Part shown: one piece after another, positions 1 to 7,833 of the stretch
Numbering within the stretch: the first letter of the stretch is position 1
How the letters are laid out: each line of letters starts with the position of its first letter
NCBI GenBank assembly: GCA_913046155.1
Contig: CAJWRY010000021.1
Coordinates: 1 to 16,459, forward strand
Direction: 5' to 3'
From: an uncultured Candidatus Nemicrothrix sp.
GTDB lineage: Bacteria; Actinomycetota; Acidimicrobiia; Acidimicrobiales; UBA8592
DNA length: 16,459 nucleotides
Translations under genes and position numbers: made by a program
The notes under the pieces: model-generated
Told to the model about the DNA's origin: nothing
The model's database searches: none
The model's input: only the letters and a program-made list of their open reading frames with translations

Positions 1-1
1 C

Positions 2-1150
2 GGCCTCGTTGGTAATGGACCAAACGACACTGTTGGTGACATGGAAGAAGCCCGAGTCCAAAGCATTATTGACATCATGTCTGACGCTGGTATCGATACC
101 GGTGGTATTACCACAGCAGACATCTACACCAACGAATACATTGACCCATCAATCGGATTTACCGGTGATGACCTATGTGTTGTTAACGCAACAGATGTTA
201 CTGCAGGTCTTGTGTTTGATATCGGAGGACGTGGAGACCAGTCATTCAACGATTCAGCCGCAGCCGGCATAGACCGAGCTGAGTGCAGTTTGGGTGTTGA
301 CTACTCAGAGTCATCACCAAACGATGACGGTTCAAACAGAGCAGAACTCCTTCAACTACAGGCTGACAATAACCCAGTTGTTGTCGCAGTCGGATTCTTG
401 TTCGCTGGAGATGCAGCTACTGTTGCTGCCAATAACCCAGACGTTAACTTCGCAGTTATTGATGATGCAATGATGAACTTTGAAACCGGTGAACCAATTG
501 CACCTAATGCTGCAGGTTTAACCTTTGCCGAACACGAAGGATCATTCCTAGTTGGCGCAGCTGCTGCCCTGAAAACTCAAAACGATACAATCGGATTCAT
601 CGGTGGTGTTTGCTGCTTCGGTCTAATTGAAAAGTTTGAGGCTGGTTATATTGCTGGTGCAAAAGCTGTCAACCCAGATATTGAAATCATCTCTCAGTAC
701 ATAACTGAGTTCCCTGACTTTGATGGGTTTAATGCTCCAGACAGAGCTAAAGAAATAGCTGCATCAATGTACGCAGCAGGCGCTGATATTGTTTATCACG
801 CTGCCGGTGGCTCAGGAGCAGGACTGTTTGAAGCAGCAAAAGAAGTTTCAGAAGAAAGCGGATCAAAGGTATGGGGTATCGGAGTAGATTCCGATCAGTA
901 CAACACTGTTGATGCTGAAGTTCAAGAGTACGTACTTACTTCAATGCTCAAGAGAGTAGACAACGCTGTTTACCTCGTCCTGCAATCTCAAGTAAACGGA
1001 ACATTCAAAGCTGGTCAAACTGCATTTGGATTAAGTGATGATGGCGTTGGGTACTCCACTTCAGGTGGTTACCTTGATGACATTGTTCCTCAACTTGAAG
1101 CATTGAAACAACAAATTGTTTCTGGACAAATTGTTGTTCCATTCGAGTAA
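2..1150 (+). CDS. BMP-family nucleoside-binding ABC lipoprotein (5' partial)
   Basis: Extracellular substrate-binding component of a BmpA/PnrA/NupN-type nucleoside ABC importer. The reading frame is open from base 2, so the signal peptide and lipobox lie outside the window. The BMP core begins near residue 69 of the visible part with the hallmark GLVFDIGGRGDQSFND, whose Asp and Asn are ligand contacts in this family. It continues through AGYIAGAK, a GGSGAGLFEAA segment and GVDSDQ, and ends SGQIVVPFE as family members do. Oddly, at least 68 residues precede the core, where relatives usually have only a short linker after the lipidated Cys. This stretch is acidic and starts GLVGNGPNDTVGD, so an extra N-terminal domain is possible. 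The ATPase and two permeases follow, giving a complete importer. The family is confident; purine nucleoside specificity is inferred from the neighbouring adenosine deaminase. Confidence 0.93.
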   Translation, partial: GLVGNGPNDTVGDMEEARVQSIIDIMSDAGIDTGGITTADIYTNEYIDPSIGFTGDDLCVVNATDVTAGLVFDIGGRGDQSFNDSAAAGIDRAECSLGVDYSESSPNDDGSNRAELLQLQADNNPVVVAVGFLFAGDAATVAANNPDVNFAVIDDAMMNFETGEPIAPNAAGLTFAEHEGSFLVGAAAALKTQNDTIGFIGGVCCFGLIEKFEAGYIAGAKAVNPDIEIISQYITEFPDFDGFNAPDRAKEIAASMYAAGADIVYHAAGGSGAGLFEAAKEVSEESGSKVWGIGVDSDQYNTVDAEVQEYVLTSMLKRVDNAVYLVLQSQVNGTFKAGQTAFGLSDDGVGYSTSGGYLDDIVPQLEALKQQIVSGQIVVPFE

Positions 1151-1167
1151 TCGTTGTAACAATTAAC

Positions 1168-1245
1168 AACTAAACGAGTGAGGCTGGTGCGTCACCTCAG
1201 TTGAGAAACTGGGTAGTGTATTAAGTGCCAGTCTCACTCGTAGTT
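1168..1245 (+). promoter_or_regulatory. Long two-part RNA stem-loop between binding-protein and ATPase genes
   Basis: The gap between the binding-protein stop and the ATPase start holds a long inverted repeat. Bases 1174-1187 pair with 1228-1241 over 14 positions, with one G-U pair, and 1168-1171 can add four pairs with 1242-1245 across a two-base bulge. Inside the loop, 1196-1202 and 1207-1213 form a second hairpin closed by a GAGA (GNRA-type) tetraloop. A short T run (1244-1247) follows. By analogy with malE-malF type operons, I infer a partial terminator or a 3'-end stabiliser that keeps binding protein in excess over transporter. The pairing is seen directly; the function is inferred. Confidence 0.6.
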
Positions 1246-1261
1246 TTAAGGACATACTCTC

Positions 1262-2794
1262 ATGACAAATGCTATAGAACTGATAGGGATAACAAAGCGT
1301 TTCCCAGGTGTTCTTGCGAACGACAATGTCAATTTAACTGTAAAAGAAGGTGAGATTCACGCAGTTTGCGGCGAAAACGGTGCAGGTAAATCGACATTGA
1401 TGAAAATTCTTTACGGCATGCAACCAGCTGATGAAGGAGTAATGAGACTTTTTGGCCGAGAGCTATCTTTCAGTTCACCGAACGATGCTATCGATGCTGG
1501 TATCGGAATGGTCCACCAACACTTTATGCTTGCGAATCAACTCACAGTTCTTGAGAACGTAATCCTAGGTGCCGAACCCACGAAATCAGCGGGTCTAATA
1601 AATTTTGATGAAGCAAGTTCACATTTAGAAGAGGTTGGGAAAGCCTATGGGCTGACAGTTGATCCCAATGACCTTGTGGAAACACTTGAAGTAGGCGAAC
1701 GTCAACGAGTTGAAATTATTAAAGTTCTATACCGCGGAGCAAAAGTATTGATATTTGATGAGCCAACCGCCGTTCTCGTTCCTCAAGAAGTTGAGGAACT
1801 GTTCAGAAATATGAGAGAACTCAAGGCCAACGGAGCGACAATAATCTTCATCGATCACAAACTAGAGGAAGTACTAGAAATTGCTGACACGATCACAGTA
1901 CTTAGACAAGGAAAGACTGTTGCTACAGTAAAGCCACAAAACGTTACTGCCACGGATCTTGCTGAATTGATGGTCGGTTCCGAATTACCAAAACCTCAAA
2001 TTTCTGAATCATCCAACAACAATACTATTGCTCTGGCTCTTGAAGAAGTATCCGTTTTGGGAGACGATGAGCGACCACTAGTTGATGACGTCTCATTGAG
2101 CGTGAATAAGGGCCAAATAGTGGGTATTGCGGGGGTTGAAGGTAACGGGCAGCACGAACTAGTCGGCGCCATTCTGGGAACACAAGAAATAGATTCAGGC
2201 TCCATTAGCCTTATGGGTGAGGATATTTCTAATCAATCTGTCCGGGATCGGCGCGAAAGTGGCCTTGGTTATGTTCCACAGGATAGGCAAGACGAAGGGC
2301 TTCTACTTACAGCACCCCTTTGGGAAAACGCCGCTTTAGGACATCAGACTTTACGACCATTTTCAAACGGATGGAGACAATGGTTTATTGACAAGGTCGG
2401 GTCACGCTCTCAAACTGAAATGATTCGAGAGAAATTTGACGTCAGAACTCCGAATATTGATGTCTCAGCACATGCCCTGTCTGGTGGAAACCAGCAGAAG
2501 TTGATAGTCGGACGAGAAATGGTAGCCCAACCTTCAGTTCTTGTTGCTTCTCATCCCACAAGAGGAATTGACGTAGGAGCACAAGCATCTGTTTGGCAAC
2601 AAATACGTGATGCCCGCTCAGCTGGCCTTGCGACTCTATTAATATCAGCAGACCTTGATGAATTGATAGGACTTTCTGATTCAATCGTGGTGATGTTTCG
2701 CGGTAAAATCGTTGCCCGGTTAAACCCATCCGAAATAAATCCACGTAGTTTAGGTGCCTTTATGACTGGGGCTGCTCTGGAGACAGAATCATGA
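1262..2794 (+). CDS. Nucleoside ABC transporter ATPase, two fused ABC domains
   Basis: Energy-coupling subunit of the BMP-type importer (NupO/YufO/NupA-like), a cytosolic protein of 510 residues with two ABC domains, the usual size. Domain 1 is complete: Walker A GENGAGKST at 37-45, Q-loop Gln86, signature VGERQ at 144-148, Walker B LIFDEP with Glu167, and switch His199. Domain 2 is degenerate, as in RbsA-type proteins: its P-loop region (291-299, GVEGNGQHE) has no Lys, the signature LSGGNQQ is at 406-412, and the usual DEP is replaced by SHP before PTRGIDVG. One composite ATP site is therefore probably inactive. The ATG is preceded by AAGGA about 9 nt upstream. The stop overlaps the next gene as ATGA, implying translational coupling to the permease. 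Confidence 0.96.
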   Translation: MTNAIELIGITKRFPGVLANDNVNLTVKEGEIHAVCGENGAGKSTLMKILYGMQPADEGVMRLFGRELSFSSPNDAIDAGIGMVHQHFMLANQLTVLENVILGAEPTKSAGLINFDEASSHLEEVGKAYGLTVDPNDLVETLEVGERQRVEIIKVLYRGAKVLIFDEPTAVLVPQEVEELFRNMRELKANGATIIFIDHKLEEVLEIADTITVLRQGKTVATVKPQNVTATDLAELMVGSELPKPQISESSNNNTIALALEEVSVLGDDERPLVDDVSLSVNKGQIVGIAGVEGNGQHELVGAILGTQEIDSGSISLMGEDISNQSVRDRRESGLGYVPQDRQDEGLLLTAPLWENAALGHQTLRPFSNGWRQWFIDKVGSRSQTEMIREKFDVRTPNIDVSAHALSGGNQQKLIVGREMVAQPSVLVASHPTRGIDVGAQASVWQQIRDARSAGLATLLISADLDELIGLSDSIVVMFRGKIVARLNPSEINPRSLGAFMTGAALETES

Positions 2795-3921
2795 ATTCAT
2801 CCATGATTCGCCGTATCGGATTAGCACTCGCCGCACCAACCGCTGCAGTATTGTTCGCAACTATTGCCTCTTCTATTTTTCTAGTTATAGCTGGCAGTAA
2901 CCCTTTCACTGCCTACGGGGACATGTTTGAATACGGAAGCAGGCTAGAGATACAAGTAGATATTCTTAACAGAGCCACTCCCCTCTACATATCTGGAGTA
3001 GCAGCTGCGATCGGGTTCAGAATGAATCTCTTTAACATTGGTGTCGAAGGGCAATACCGGCTGGCAGCAATTGTTGCTGCTTATGTTGGCGCATCCGTGT
3101 CGCTTCCAGCTTTTTTCCATATAGCCCTTATCCTCATCGTCGCTATGTTGGTGGGTGGCGCATACGCCGGAGTCGCAGGCGTTCTAAAAGTCAGCCGGGG
3201 TGTAAACGAAGTTATTTCAACTATCATGCTCAACGCCATCGCCATCTCTGGTCTGATTGCTTGGCTAGTTAGAGAATGGCAGGCAGGAGGAACTGTTGAT
3301 GCCACTGGCGCTAATCTTGGAATAGGGACTGAGCCAATTGACGAATCAGGCCTTATCCCAAATATAAATAGCTGGCTGGAACTTTTTACTCGTGAGATAG
3401 GAAAGGGTAAAGAACTGACAGGAGTGCTTCTTGTTGCAGTAGCAGTCGGTGTTCTGTACCACATAGTTCTTAACCGAACTAGGTTTGGATTTGATTTGAG
3501 AGCGACTGGAATTAACCCTTTTGCTGCCCGTGCCGGAGGCGTAAACGACAAGCGCATGGTCCTTGGAGCAATGGTCCTATCAGGAGTTGTTGCTGGCCTA
3601 GTTGGGATGGCTGAAATTGCTAAGCTAGGGCGATTCAACCCGAACTTTGTAGGTAATCTAGGATTTGCTGGAATAGCTGTAGCTCTTCTGGGAAGAAATC
3701 ATCCTGGAGGAATTGCAATCGGTGCTCTCCTTTTTGCTTTTCTTGACACTGCGTCTGGGGTATTACAAGTAACGGGATCAGCCTCCAGAGAAATCGTTTT
3801 CATTATGCAGGGGATTATTCTCCTCGCAGCAGTGATTGCTTACGAGGTAGTTCAAAGATACAGAATTAGAGAAGAAGCAAGGATGGCTTCAACACTTCTA
3901 GCAGGGGAAGCAGAGGAATGA
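2791..3921 (+). CDS. Nucleoside ABC transporter permease, first subunit (NupP-like)
   Basis: Integral membrane subunit of the importer, COG4603-type, 376 residues. It has a basic N-terminus, a long hydrophobic segment at about 10-34 and several later membrane helices. The family motif FNIGVEGQ lies at 81-88, where the second permease has the paralogous NIGLEGMM. A GVNEVISTIMLN segment at 137-148 fits the cytoplasmic coupling region that contacts the ATPase. The C-terminus is charged (RYRIREEARM). The start codon overlaps the ATPase stop by 4 bases and the stop overlaps the next start by 4 bases, so all three transporter genes are translationally coupled. It should form a heterodimer with the following permease. 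Confidence 0.95.
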   Translation: MNSSMIRRIGLALAAPTAAVLFATIASSIFLVIAGSNPFTAYGDMFEYGSRLEIQVDILNRATPLYISGVAAAIGFRMNLFNIGVEGQYRLAAIVAAYVGASVSLPAFFHIALILIVAMLVGGAYAGVAGVLKVSRGVNEVISTIMLNAIAISGLIAWLVREWQAGGTVDATGANLGIGTEPIDESGLIPNINSWLELFTREIGKGKELTGVLLVAVAVGVLYHIVLNRTRFGFDLRATGINPFAARAGGVNDKRMVLGAMVLSGVVAGLVGMAEIAKLGRFNPNFVGNLGFAGIAVALLGRNHPGGIAIGALLFAFLDTASGVLQVTGSASREIVFIMQGIILLAAVIAYEVVQRYRIREEARMASTLLAGEAEE

Positions 3922-5168
3922 TAGATAAGATCCGACGACTTCCTGCCTACGCTAGATGGGCAACATATGCAACTATTGGCGTCCTGATACTCACCCTTGT
4001 TCAAGAGCTTGGCCAAAACCAAACCAGTCATTTAACAGCAACTTCCACAGCACAGACAGCTCTTAAATGGAGTATCCCTATTCTATTAGCAGGGCTCGGA
4101 GGCCTTTTTGCTGAGCGAGCAGGAATAATAAACATCGGCCTTGAGGGAATGATGATACTCGGCACATGGTTCGGTGCCTGGGGTGCCTTTAATTATGGGC
4201 CTTATTGGGGAATAGTTATCGGAGCTATAGGTGGAGCAATTGGAGGATTGATTCACGCAATCGCAACCGTAGGTTTCGGCGTTGATCACATTATCTCAGG
4301 TGTTGCAATAAATATACTGGGCCCATTTGCTGCACGTTTCTTATCATCTGAGGTATTTACTGGGTATCAGGGAGGATCAGTTACCCAGTCTCCCAGAGTT
4401 GAAAATGTAGATAAGTTCACTATGCCATTTCTTGCTGGTGGATATGAAACTCCTAATTTCCTTAAATGGCTGGGCGATAAAGAGATCCCTCTTCTGAGCG
4501 ATATTGGCAATATTCTCCGAGGTATACTCACCCAAACTTCCTGGGCTACCATCATCGCTCTGTTACTAGTTCCAATTTCGGCCTATGTCCTATGGAAAAC
4601 ACGATTTGGGTTACGAGTCAGGATAAGTGGCGAGGACCCATGGGCAGGTGAATCACAGGGAGTGAATATCTATCGTTATAAATTTATTGCGGTAATGATA
4701 AGTGGCGCTTTCGCAGGTTTCGGTGGTGCCTTTATCTCAATTGAAATGTCTTCGATCTATCAAGAAGGAGGTACTACTGGACGAGGTTTTATCGGTTTAG
4801 CTGCCCTCATATTCGGAAACTGGAGACCTGGAGGAATACTTGCCGCTGCACTTTTGTTTGGTTATCCCTACGCACTTCAGTTCGGAGATTTTGATGGATT
4901 CGCCTCGCACGCATTATTGCTTGTCAACGCCATAGCTTTGTTTGGGGTAGTAATTTGGGCATTGCGTAACGATAAAAGAACCGATGCTGCTATCGCATTC
5001 GTGCTGGGCTCACTATCTGCGATTTGGTACTTTGTTTCAGACACTGTTCCTGATTGGTGGGTAAAGATCCTCCCATATGTAATAGTTATCGTCGTGCTCA
5101 TATTTTTCGCTCAGCGTTTACGAATGCCTGCTGCGAACGGACAAATTTATCGACGAGGCCAGACCTAA
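3918..5168 (+). CDS. Nucleoside ABC transporter permease, second subunit (NupQ-like)
   Basis: Second membrane subunit, COG1079-type. The diagnostic NIGLEGMM is at 72-79, followed by glycine-rich helices, and GVDHIISGVAINIL at 121-134 is the equivalent of the partner's coupling region. At 416 residues it is longer than the roughly 300-320 residues of Firmicutes NupQ. The extra length comes from an N-terminal hydrophobic segment (about 16-30), a periplasmic-looking insert at about 145-195 and two added C-terminal helices (about 360-400). I believe long forms occur in actinobacteria, but I cannot check this here. The start overlaps the previous gene by 4 bases, and the dioxygenase begins 5 bases after the stop. 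Confidence 0.94.
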   Translation: MIDKIRRLPAYARWATYATIGVLILTLVQELGQNQTSHLTATSTAQTALKWSIPILLAGLGGLFAERAGIINIGLEGMMILGTWFGAWGAFNYGPYWGIVIGAIGGAIGGLIHAIATVGFGVDHIISGVAINILGPFAARFLSSEVFTGYQGGSVTQSPRVENVDKFTMPFLAGGYETPNFLKWLGDKEIPLLSDIGNILRGILTQTSWATIIALLLVPISAYVLWKTRFGLRVRISGEDPWAGESQGVNIYRYKFIAVMISGAFAGFGGAFISIEMSSIYQEGGTTGRGFIGLAALIFGNWRPGGILAAALLFGYPYALQFGDFDGFASHALLLVNAIALFGVVIWALRNDKRTDAAIAFVLGSLSAIWYFVSDTVPDWWVKILPYVIVIVVLIFFAQRLRMPAANGQIYRRGQT

Positions 5169-5173
5169 AAGAG

Positions 5174-6004
5174 ATGGACGCATTAACCAGAGAACAGAAA
5201 AACTCATTTGATGAAAACGGAGTTCTAATACTTCCAGACTTTTTCGCCAATGAAGAATGTGATTCATTAATCTCAAGGATGGCAGAAATCATTGACGAGG
5301 CAAACGATACGAGTTCCACCGTATTCTCAACCACGAATAGGACTCACAGTCAAGAGGACTATTTCCTTACCTCTGGAGATAAGATACGGTTTTTCTATGA
5401 GCAACAAAGTAAGGGCTCGGCCCCTTCGGAGCTTTCTCTCAATAAAGTAGGGCACGCATTGCATGATCTTGATCCTGTCTTTTCTGATTTCGTCAGACAG
5501 AAAAAGGTGGCAGAACTTGCGAGCGATATTGGGTTTGTAGAGCCGCTTCTTCTGCAATCAATGTACATCTTTAAACCTCCTCATATTGGCGGCGAGGTTG
5601 TATGGCACACTGACCACCCATTTCTGTGGACTGACCCGCCATCCGTTATGGGTTTCTGGGTAGCTCTTGAAGATGCAACCATTGAAAATGGATGCTTATG
5701 GTGTTTACCTGGACTGCACAAACAAAACCCCAAAGAACGCTTCCGTAGGAAAGATGGAGGGGGAACCGAAATGATAACGCTGGACAACACAGATTTCCCT
5801 ACAGAGGAAAAGATTCCTCTTGAAGCTTCCAAAGGGACATTAGTAGTTTTACATGGTCTACTACCCCACTGGTCAAGTGCAAATCATTCAGAATCTTCTC
5901 GACATGCCTTCACCCTTCACATGATTGAGGCTTCTGCCCATTATCGAGAAGACAACTGGCTACAACGCTCACCTGACATGCCTCTGAAGGGGTTCGCGAT
6001 CTAA
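5174..6004 (+). CDS. PhyH-family (PHYHD1-like) Fe(II)/2-oxoglutarate dioxygenase
   Basis: Putative cytosolic non-haem iron oxygenase of 276 residues. The metal triad is visible: HTD at 145-147 (HxD) and His232 in PHWSSAN. Arg243 (SSRHA) sits where PhyH enzymes bind the 2-oxoglutarate carboxylate. The stretch around 161-182 (WVALEDATIENGCLW...PG.H) and the tail motif EASA...ENWLQ-like closely recall eukaryotic PHYHD1 rather than phytanoyl-CoA hydroxylase. I chose the ATG at 5174, 5 nt after the permease stop, because an earlier in-frame start at 5054 would lie deep inside the permease and add 40 residues of non-family sequence. Its place between a nucleoside transporter and adenosine deaminase suggests a nucleoside or modified-base substrate. 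That is inference; the PHYHD1 substrate is unknown to me. Confidence 0.88.
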   Translation: MDALTREQKNSFDENGVLILPDFFANEECDSLISRMAEIIDEANDTSSTVFSTTNRTHSQEDYFLTSGDKIRFFYEQQSKGSAPSELSLNKVGHALHDLDPVFSDFVRQKKVAELASDIGFVEPLLLQSMYIFKPPHIGGEVVWHTDHPFLWTDPPSVMGFWVALEDATIENGCLWCLPGLHKQNPKERFRRKDGGGTEMITLDNTDFPTEEKIPLEASKGTLVVLHGLLPHWSSANHSESSRHAFTLHMIEASAHYREDNWLQRSPDMPLKGFAI

Positions 6005-6010
6005 TCCATT

Positions 6011-7099
6011 ATGGTGATTCCCGCTATCACAGAAGAATCTCTGCGCAGCTTCCCTAAAGTTCTTCTACACGACCACTTAGATGGGGGTCTCAGACCTAAG
6101 ACCATAATTGAGATAGCGCATCGTACGAATTACCTACATTTACCAAGCTATGAAGCAAAAGAGCTAGAAGCTTGGATGCTTGCTACGGCAGACCAAGGAA
6201 AACTTGAACTCTATTTGGAAGCTTTCACTCACACGATAGCCGTTATGCAAAATGAAGAATCTCTCTTTCGTGTCGCTGAAGAATGCGTACATGATCTTAA
6301 CAATGACGGAGTCATGTACGCTGAGGTTCGTTTCGCACCTGAACTCTTTGAGGAGAAGGGACTCACACTGGATGAAGTTATTACCGCTGTTCTTCGGGGT
6401 TTTGAGTCCGGTATGTGTGATGGGGAGATCATCGTCAAAGGTATTCTATGCGCTATGCGGTCAAGCGACAGGAGTACAGAAATTGCTGAAGCAGCAATTT
6501 CTTTCATGGATAAGGGGATTGTTGGTTTTGATATTGCTGGACCTGAGATTGATTTTCCTCCCAGACTTCACAGACAAGCATTTGACGTAGCTCACAGAAA
6601 TAGTCTCCCGATTACAGTCCACGCTGGAGAGGCAGCTGGTCCTGACTACATTGAAGAAGCTCTCACCATATGTCATGCGTCAAGAATTGGGCATGGAACC
6701 AGCGTGAGAGAAAAGATCTCAAATAACGATGAAGTGACGGTAACTGATGGAATAGCCACTGAACTGGTTGATAGGGGTATTGCTTTGGAGGTATGCCCTA
6801 CTTCAAACATTCATACCGGAATAGTTGACTCAATTCAGAGTCATCCAGTTAATACGTTCTTGGATGCAGGACTAACAGTAACGATTAACACCGATAACCG
6901 TTTGATGTCATCAACATCTTTGACGAATGAATTCCTTCAGTGCAGCAGCGCTTTTAATTGGACGTGGGAAGAAATAACTTCCATAACTTTAAACGCTGTT
7001 GAGAATGCATTTCTCACTCAGGGCGAAAGGGATAAGCTAGTAAAGAGACTGGACTCTTGGAAAAGAGATAACGGGATGTCGAATGAAGGAAGCAAATGA
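6011..7099 (+). CDS. add: Adenosine deaminase
   Basis: Hydrolytic deamination of adenosine or deoxyadenosine to inosine or deoxyinosine in the cytosol, 362 residues, full family length. Zinc ligands are visible: HDH (His20, His22), His204 in HAGE with catalytic Glu207, and Asp295. The RIGHG motif supplies His228, and VCPTSN at 261-266 is standard. The sequence reads TDN at 294-296, where mammalian and E. coli enzymes have TDD. I recall TDNRLMS as usual in actinobacterial Add, so this is a subfamily mark rather than a defect. It begins 6 nt after the dioxygenase stop with no clear Shine-Dalgarno, and its stop overlaps the next start (ATGA), so expression probably depends on operon coupling. 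It handles adenosine delivered by the upstream importer. Confidence 0.96.
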   Translation: MVIPAITEESLRSFPKVLLHDHLDGGLRPKTIIEIAHRTNYLHLPSYEAKELEAWMLATADQGKLELYLEAFTHTIAVMQNEESLFRVAEECVHDLNNDGVMYAEVRFAPELFEEKGLTLDEVITAVLRGFESGMCDGEIIVKGILCAMRSSDRSTEIAEAAISFMDKGIVGFDIAGPEIDFPPRLHRQAFDVAHRNSLPITVHAGEAAGPDYIEEALTICHASRIGHGTSVREKISNNDEVTVTDGIATELVDRGIALEVCPTSNIHTGIVDSIQSHPVNTFLDAGLTVTINTDNRLMSSTSLTNEFLQCSSAFNWTWEEITSITLNAVENAFLTQGERDKLVKRLDSWKRDNGMSNEGSK

Positions 7100-7800
7100 C
7101 TGAAATTGAACTAGTCGGAATAGACGCAGATGACACGTTATGGCAGAGCGAGACCTTTTTCGCCGAGGTAGAAGAGAAGTTCATTGAACTCATGAGTAAG
7201 TACTCTTCTGAGACGGGTCTGGAAGAGTCTCTTTCATCTAATGAAATCACCAACCTTCGGGTTTTTGGATATGGAGTTAAGTCATTTACTCTTTCAATGA
7301 TTGAAACCGCTCATCTGGCTTCAGGAGGGAACATTGCGAGTTCTGATATAAAACAAATTATTTCGTGGGGAAAAGAATTACTTCAACACCCAGTTATTCT
7401 CCTTGACGGAGTTGAGGAGGCGATTAGAGAACTGGCATCTAATTTCACTGTTTACATTGTCACCAAGGGAGATTTACTGCATCAACGGAGCAAAATTGAA
7501 GACTCTGGTTTAGATAAAATGGTTGCTGGGTTTGATATCTTCCATGAGAAAGATCCTGAATCGTACCTGGATTTTCTTATTGAAAAGAATATTGATCCAA
7601 AAAATTTTCTAATGGCTGGAAATAGCTTGCGGAGTGATGTTCTACCTATCGTTGCCATTGGGGGCCACGCTGTACACATTCCTTACGAATTAACATGGGA
7701 TTATGAAAAGATAACAGATGGCACTGTCCCCAAATCTGGATATTCGGTAATTGAAAGCATCAGAGATTTGCCCAGTTTCGTTTCCGAACTGCATGGGTAA
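7096..7800 (+). CDS. HAD-superfamily phosphatase (COG1011-like)
   Basis: Predicted Mg-dependent phosphatase of 234 residues. HAD motif I is DADDT with nucleophile Asp10 and acid/base Asp12, motif II is Thr123 (IVTKGD), motif III is Lys152 (FHEKDP), and motif IV is the GNSLRSD segment at 175-181. A helical cap lies between motifs I and II (about 20-100). The start overlaps the adenosine deaminase stop by 4 bases. I recognise the DADDTLW / MAGNSLRSD pairing as a widespread COG1011-like group usually annotated only as HAD hydrolase. Context suggests a nucleotide or sugar-phosphate substrate, for example a nucleoside monophosphate or pseudouridine 5'-phosphate, but nothing in the sequence fixes it. 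It is unrelated in detail to the NT5C-like HAD protein encoded at 8736-9392. Confidence 0.87.
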   Translation: MTEIELVGIDADDTLWQSETFFAEVEEKFIELMSKYSSETGLEESLSSNEITNLRVFGYGVKSFTLSMIETAHLASGGNIASSDIKQIISWGKELLQHPVILLDGVEEAIRELASNFTVYIVTKGDLLHQRSKIEDSGLDKMVAGFDIFHEKDPESYLDFLIEKNIDPKNFLMAGNSLRSDVLPIVAIGGHAVHIPYELTWDYEKITDGTVPKSGYSVIESIRDLPSFVSELHG

Positions 7801-7833
7801 TACTATTGGAATTTGCAAAGGATGATTTAAAAG

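Noticed and set aside
2281..2700. Loss of the second ABC site as a sign of ATPase decay
   Set aside because: A degenerate second P-loop and altered DEP motif are normal in this two-domain sugar/nucleoside ATPase family.
5054..5173. Longer reading of the dioxygenase starting at 5054
   Set aside because: It would overlap the permease by over 100 bases and add sequence unlike the family. The ATG at 5174 gives the normal N-terminus.
6890..6900. TDN instead of TDD in adenosine deaminase as an active-site mutation
   Set aside because: I recall TDN as usual for actinobacterial adenosine deaminases. All zinc ligands and the catalytic Glu are intact.
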